Shown here: piece by piece, positions 34,163 through 36,666 of the stretch
Position numbering within the stretch: the first letter of the stretch is position 1
Layout: the number at the start of each line of letters is the position of its first letter
Source of the DNA: Gammaproteobacteria bacterium
GTDB lineage: Bacteria > Pseudomonadota > Gammaproteobacteria > Enterobacterales > Alteromonadaceae
Assembly (NCBI GenBank): GCA_002401725.1
Contig: NVTW01000013.1
Span: 3,761 to 40,426, forward strand
DNA length: 36,666 bases
Direction: 5' to 3'
Position numbers and translations under genes: made by a program
The notes under the pieces: model-generated
Seen by the model: only the letters and a program-made list of their open reading frames with translations
What the model was told of the DNA's origin: nothing
Database searches by the model: none

Positions 34163-35683
34163 ATGATTTATGCAGCGCCCGGCACAGAAGGTGCCATCGT
34201 TAATTTTAAAACACGCTATCAAAATTACATTGGTGGCCAATGGGTTGAACCTCAACAAGGTCGTTATTTTGAAAATATTAGTCCAACCACCGGCAAGGTT
34301 ATTTGTGAAATCCCACGTTCATGTGCGTTAGATATTGAACTAGCTTTAGATGCAGCCCATAAAGTAAAAGACGTATGGGGAACAACGTCGGTAACTGAAC
34401 GTTCAAATACTTTACTGAAAATAGCCGATAGAATTGAACAAAATTTAGAAATGTTAGCGGTTGCTGAAACTTGGGATAATGGTAAAGCAGTACGCGAAAC
34501 ATTAGCCGCCGATATTCCGCTTGCAGTTGATCATTTCCGTTATTTCGCTGGTTGTTTACGCGCTCAAGAAGGTTCATTGGGTGAAATTGACGAAAATACT
34601 ATTGCTTATCATTTCCATGAACCGTTAGGCGTTGTCGGACAAATCATTCCGTGGAACTTCCCTATTCTAATGGCCGCATGGAAATTAGCGCCCGCATTAG
34701 CGGCGGGTAATTGCATTATTTTAAAACCAGCCGAGCAAACACCCGCCTCTATTTTAGTGTTAATGGAGTTAATTGAAGATTTACTGCCTGCAGGTGTTTT
34801 AAATATTGTTAATGGTTTTGGTAAAGAAGCCGGTGAAGCATTAGCCACCAGTAAACGTATTGCAAAAATAGCCTTTACGGGCTCAACACCTGTTGGCTCA
34901 CACATTTTAAAATGTGCTGCTGATAATATTATTCCGTCGACAGTAGAACTAGGCGGAAAATCACCTAATATATTTTTTAACGATGTGATGGATTTTGAAG
35001 ATTCATTTTTAAGCAAAGCGATTGAAGGTGCGGTACTTGCCTATTTTAATCAAGGTGAAGTATGTACTTGTCCATCACGTTTATTAGTACAAGAAGATAT
35101 TTACGATAAATTTGTTGAAAAAGTGATTGAACGTTCATTACAAATTAAACGTGGTAATCCGCTCGATACTGAAACTATGGTTGGTGCTCAAGCTTCACAG
35201 CAACAATTTAATAAAATTCTAAAATATATTGAAATTGGCAAAAAAGAAGGCGCTGAAGTATTAATTGGCGGCGAAGTTGCAAAAATTGACGGTCCATTTG
35301 AAGGGGGTTATTACATTCAACCAACCTTATTAAAAGGTACTAATGATATGCGCGTATTCCAAGAAGAAATTTTTGGTCCGGTAATATCAATGTGTACATT
35401 TAAAGATGAAGCACAAGCACTTGAAATTGCCAACAGTTCTGAATTTGGCTTAGGGGCTGGTGTGTGGACAAGAGATATGAATAAAGCCTATCGCATGGGA
35501 CGTAAAATACAGGCTGGTAGAGTATGGACAAATTGCTATCACCTTTACCCTGCTCATGCCGCTTTTGGTGGTTATAAAAAATCAGGTGTTGGTAGAGAAA
35601 CCCATAAAATGGCATTAGAGCATTACCAACAAACTAAAAACATGTTGGTAAGTTATGATCCTAACCCGCTTGGATTTTTCTAG
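34163..35683 (+). CDS. aldB: NAD(P)-dependent aldehyde dehydrogenase, AldB/ExaC type
   Basis: It oxidises acetaldehyde and related short aldehydes to acids. At 506 residues it is collinear with E. coli AldB (512): [45 protein letters not shown], the catalytic Glu in [12 protein letters not shown], the catalytic Cys in [12 protein letters not shown], and the C-terminal [28 protein letters not shown] precedes the ATG. It is a single gene divergent from ggt. A role in oxidising malonate semialdehyde from beta-alanine is possible but unsupported; the sequence fits the acetaldehyde clade. Confidence 0.93.
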   Translation: MIYAAPGTEGAIVNFKTRYQNYIGGQWVEPQQGRYFENISPTTGKVICEIPRSCALDIELALDAAHKVKDVWGTTSVTERSNTLLKIADRIEQNLEMLAVAETWDNGKAVRETLAADIPLAVDHFRYFAGCLRAQEGSLGEIDENTIAYHFHEPLGVVGQIIPWNFPILMAAWKLAPALAAGNCIILKPAEQTPASILVLMELIEDLLPAGVLNIVNGFGKEAGEALATSKRIAKIAFTGSTPVGSHILKCAADNIIPSTVELGGKSPNIFFNDVMDFEDSFLSKAIEGAVLAYFNQGEVCTCPSRLLVQEDIYDKFVEKVIERSLQIKRGNPLDTETMVGAQASQQQFNKILKYIEIGKKEGAEVLIGGEVAKIDGPFEGGYYIQPTLLKGTNDMRVFQEEIFGPVISMCTFKDEAQALEIANSSEFGLGAGVWTRDMNKAYRMGRKIQAGRVWTNCYHLYPAHAAFGGYKKSGVGRETHKMALEHYQQTKNMLVSYDPNPLGFF

Positions 35684-35732
35684 TAAAAAAAAGTAAAGAG
35701 TAAAATAACAAAGCAGTAACAATAAACATCAG

Positions 35733-35901
35733 GCCTATGCACTTGGCTCAGGAACGTCATTCCCGCAGTCTTTTAAGCGGACGCTGCAGAATATGGATGC
35801 AGCTTACTTAGAAGACAATGCATGGAGCATATGATCCTGGATCTACAGCAAAAAATGTGAAGATGACGATTATAATAAATATCTGAGTTATCTGCATAGG
35901 C
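35733..35901 (+). repeat. MITE-like dispersed element, copy C, with a nested insertion
   Basis: This copy has the clearest outer inverted repeat: GCCTATGCA at 35733 and TGCATAGGC at 35893. Compared with copy A it carries a 58-bp insertion at 35781-35838 between AAGCGG and GGATCTAC. It also lacks about 23 bp including the second internal stem. The insertion resembles the hairpin repeat at 4326-4380. The element fills the gap between the aldehyde dehydrogenase and DUF819 genes. Confidence 0.75.
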
Positions 35902-35908
35902 ATGTAAA

Positions 35909-36666
35909 TTAATTAATACTTTGTAGTATTTGCCCACATAACCACGCCATGTAGGTACCTAAAGTGTAACCTAATACAGCGAGTAACACGCCCACTGGTG
36001 CTAAACTTGGATGAAATGCCGCAGCAACAACTGGAGCCGAAGCCGCGCCACCAACATTGGCTTGCGAACCAACCGCCATATAAAACAGTGGTGCTTTGAT
36101 CAATTTAGCGACAGTTAGCATTAACGCCGCGTGAATTAGCATCCATATTAAACCGATGACAAAATAAATAGAGCCATCGATAATCAGCGTGATGTCCATG
36201 TGCATACCGATAGTAGCGATTAAAACATATAAAAAAGCTGAGCCTATTTTAGATGCCCCAACGCCTTCTAATTCTCGCATGCGGGTAAAAGAAAATAATA
36301 TTCCTACGGTAGTAGCGAAAACTATCATCCAGAAAAATTTACTATGGAAACTAAAACGCTCTAAGGCAGGGTAATTTTCAACAAAAAATGGCGTAACAAT
36401 GTCAGCAAATAAATGGGCAAAGCCAGTAACGCCAAAACCAACCGCTAAAATTAGCATTAAGTCAGTTAACGTTGGAATACGTTCATGCTTGGCGCGAAAG
36501 CTTTCAATTTTATCTTTTAATTCAGTAATGGCAGATACATCGGCGCCTGATTTCTTATCAATCGCATCAGCTTTAGATGCCATAATTAACAATACTGCCA
36601 TCCAAAGATTGGCAACAATTACGTCAACAGTGATCATTGCTGAAAATATTTTATCACCAACCCCAT
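35909..36666 (-). CDS. DUF819-family membrane protein, N-terminus outside the window
   Basis: This is the C-terminal part of a polytopic inner-membrane protein resembling the DUF819/YjcL family, of unknown function. The ORF track begins at an internal ATG (36637), but the frame stays open to the window edge with GVGDKIFSAM-type coding, so the gene is cut by the window. About six or seven hydrophobic helices are visible. There is a charged cytosolic stretch (DKIESFRAKHERIPTL) and the glycine/alanine-rich GSQANVGGAASAPVVAAAF, typical of the family. The full length is expected near 400 residues. It converges with the aldehyde dehydrogenase gene, the repeat lying between. Confidence 0.8.
   Translation of the reverse strand, partial: GVGDKIFSAMITVDVIVANLWMAVLLIMASKADAIDKKSGADVSAITELKDKIESFRAKHERIPTLTDLMLILAVGFGVTGFAHLFADIVTPFFVENYPALERFSFHSKFFWMIVFATTVGILFSFTRMRELEGVGASKIGSAFLYVLIATIGMHMDITLIIDGSIYFVIGLIWMLIHAALMLTVAKLIKAPLFYMAVGSQANVGGAASAPVVAAAFHPSLAPVGVLLAVLGYTLGTYMAWLCGQILQSIN

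Noticed and set aside
34609-35016. 135-residue minus-strand ORF inside the aldehyde dehydrogenase gene
   Set aside because: Antisense frame of a strongly conserved coding region.
34163-35683. Malonate/methylmalonate-semialdehyde dehydrogenase finishing beta-alanine breakdown
   Set aside because: The sequence is collinear with AldB/ExaC acetaldehyde dehydrogenases, it is separated from the pyrimidine operons by the purine operon, and no beta-alanine aminotransferase accompanies it.
35733-35901. Possible CRISPR-like or attachment site because of repeated segments
   Set aside because: There are no regularly spaced repeats or spacers, and no integrase or tRNA nearby; the copies are isolated dispersed elements.

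Overview
The window is an AT-rich gammaproteobacterial chromosome segment. FabA, RMF, DeoA, Cdd, Add and the AldB-type dehydrogenase are close to enterobacterial and marine gammaproteobacterial proteins. The base composition, the recurring GTCATCCCCGC-type repeats and the gene content point to a cold or marine Colwellia/Thalassotalea-like organism. This is an inference; there is no rRNA gene in the window to confirm it.

Layout. (1) 1-3384: a small basic protein, fabA with a FabR-like operator, rmf, and a cdd-deoA pyrimidine salvage operon read leftward. (2) 3385-4587: a RutR-like TetR gene divergent from cdd, with a perfect RutR-type palindrome between them, followed by a dispersed repeat. 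(3) 4588-12558: a tightly overlapping leftward operon, cofG-cofH-cofD-cofC-cofE-npdG-LLM oxidoreductase-M20 carbamoylase. It encodes coenzyme F420 biosynthesis, an NADPH:F420 reductase, one predicted F420-dependent oxidoreductase and an N-carbamoyl amidohydrolase. (4) 12937-16840: a leftward operon of nitrilase-type beta-ureidopropionase, NCS1 transporter and dihydropyrimidinase. (5) 17100-18696: a four-TM protein/small XRE pair and a membrane-tethered XRE regulator. (6) 18841-32080: a 12-gene leftward purine catabolic operon, xdhA-xdhB-xdhC-allantoinase-allantoicase-uraD-uraH-allA-guaD-puuD-tetR-add. (7) 32281-36666: secreted gamma-glutamyltransferase, an AldB/ExaC-type aldehyde dehydrogenase, another repeat copy, and a DUF819-type membrane protein cut by the window edge.

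How the genes work together. Regions 3 and 4 contain every step of reductive uracil/thymine breakdown (uptake, ring opening, carbamoyl removal) except the classical NAD(P)-dependent dihydropyrimidine dehydrogenase. Its place is taken by an F420 operon with a single LLM-class F420 enzyme and an F420 reductase. RutR-like operators (TTGACCA-nn-TGGTCAA type) lie before rutR/cdd, before the F420 operon and before the dihydropyrimidinase operon. The most economical reading is an F420H2-dependent reductive pyrimidine pathway under a uracil/thymine-type repressor. Region 6 covers adenosine and guanine through xanthine, urate, 5-hydroxyisourate, OHCU, allantoin, allantoate and ureidoglycolate to glyoxylate and urea. 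It is probably controlled by its own RutR paralogue through a related but different palindrome (TGACACnnGTGTCA type) in front of xdhA.

Repeats: three copies and one distant relative of a ~134-bp MITE-like element occur between genes. One copy has become the C-terminal coding part of a small XRE regulator. An 18-bp GTTGGAAT/ATTCCAAC palindrome recurs three times in gaps inside the catabolic operons. All assignments come from reading the sequence and from memory of the families; no searches were run.
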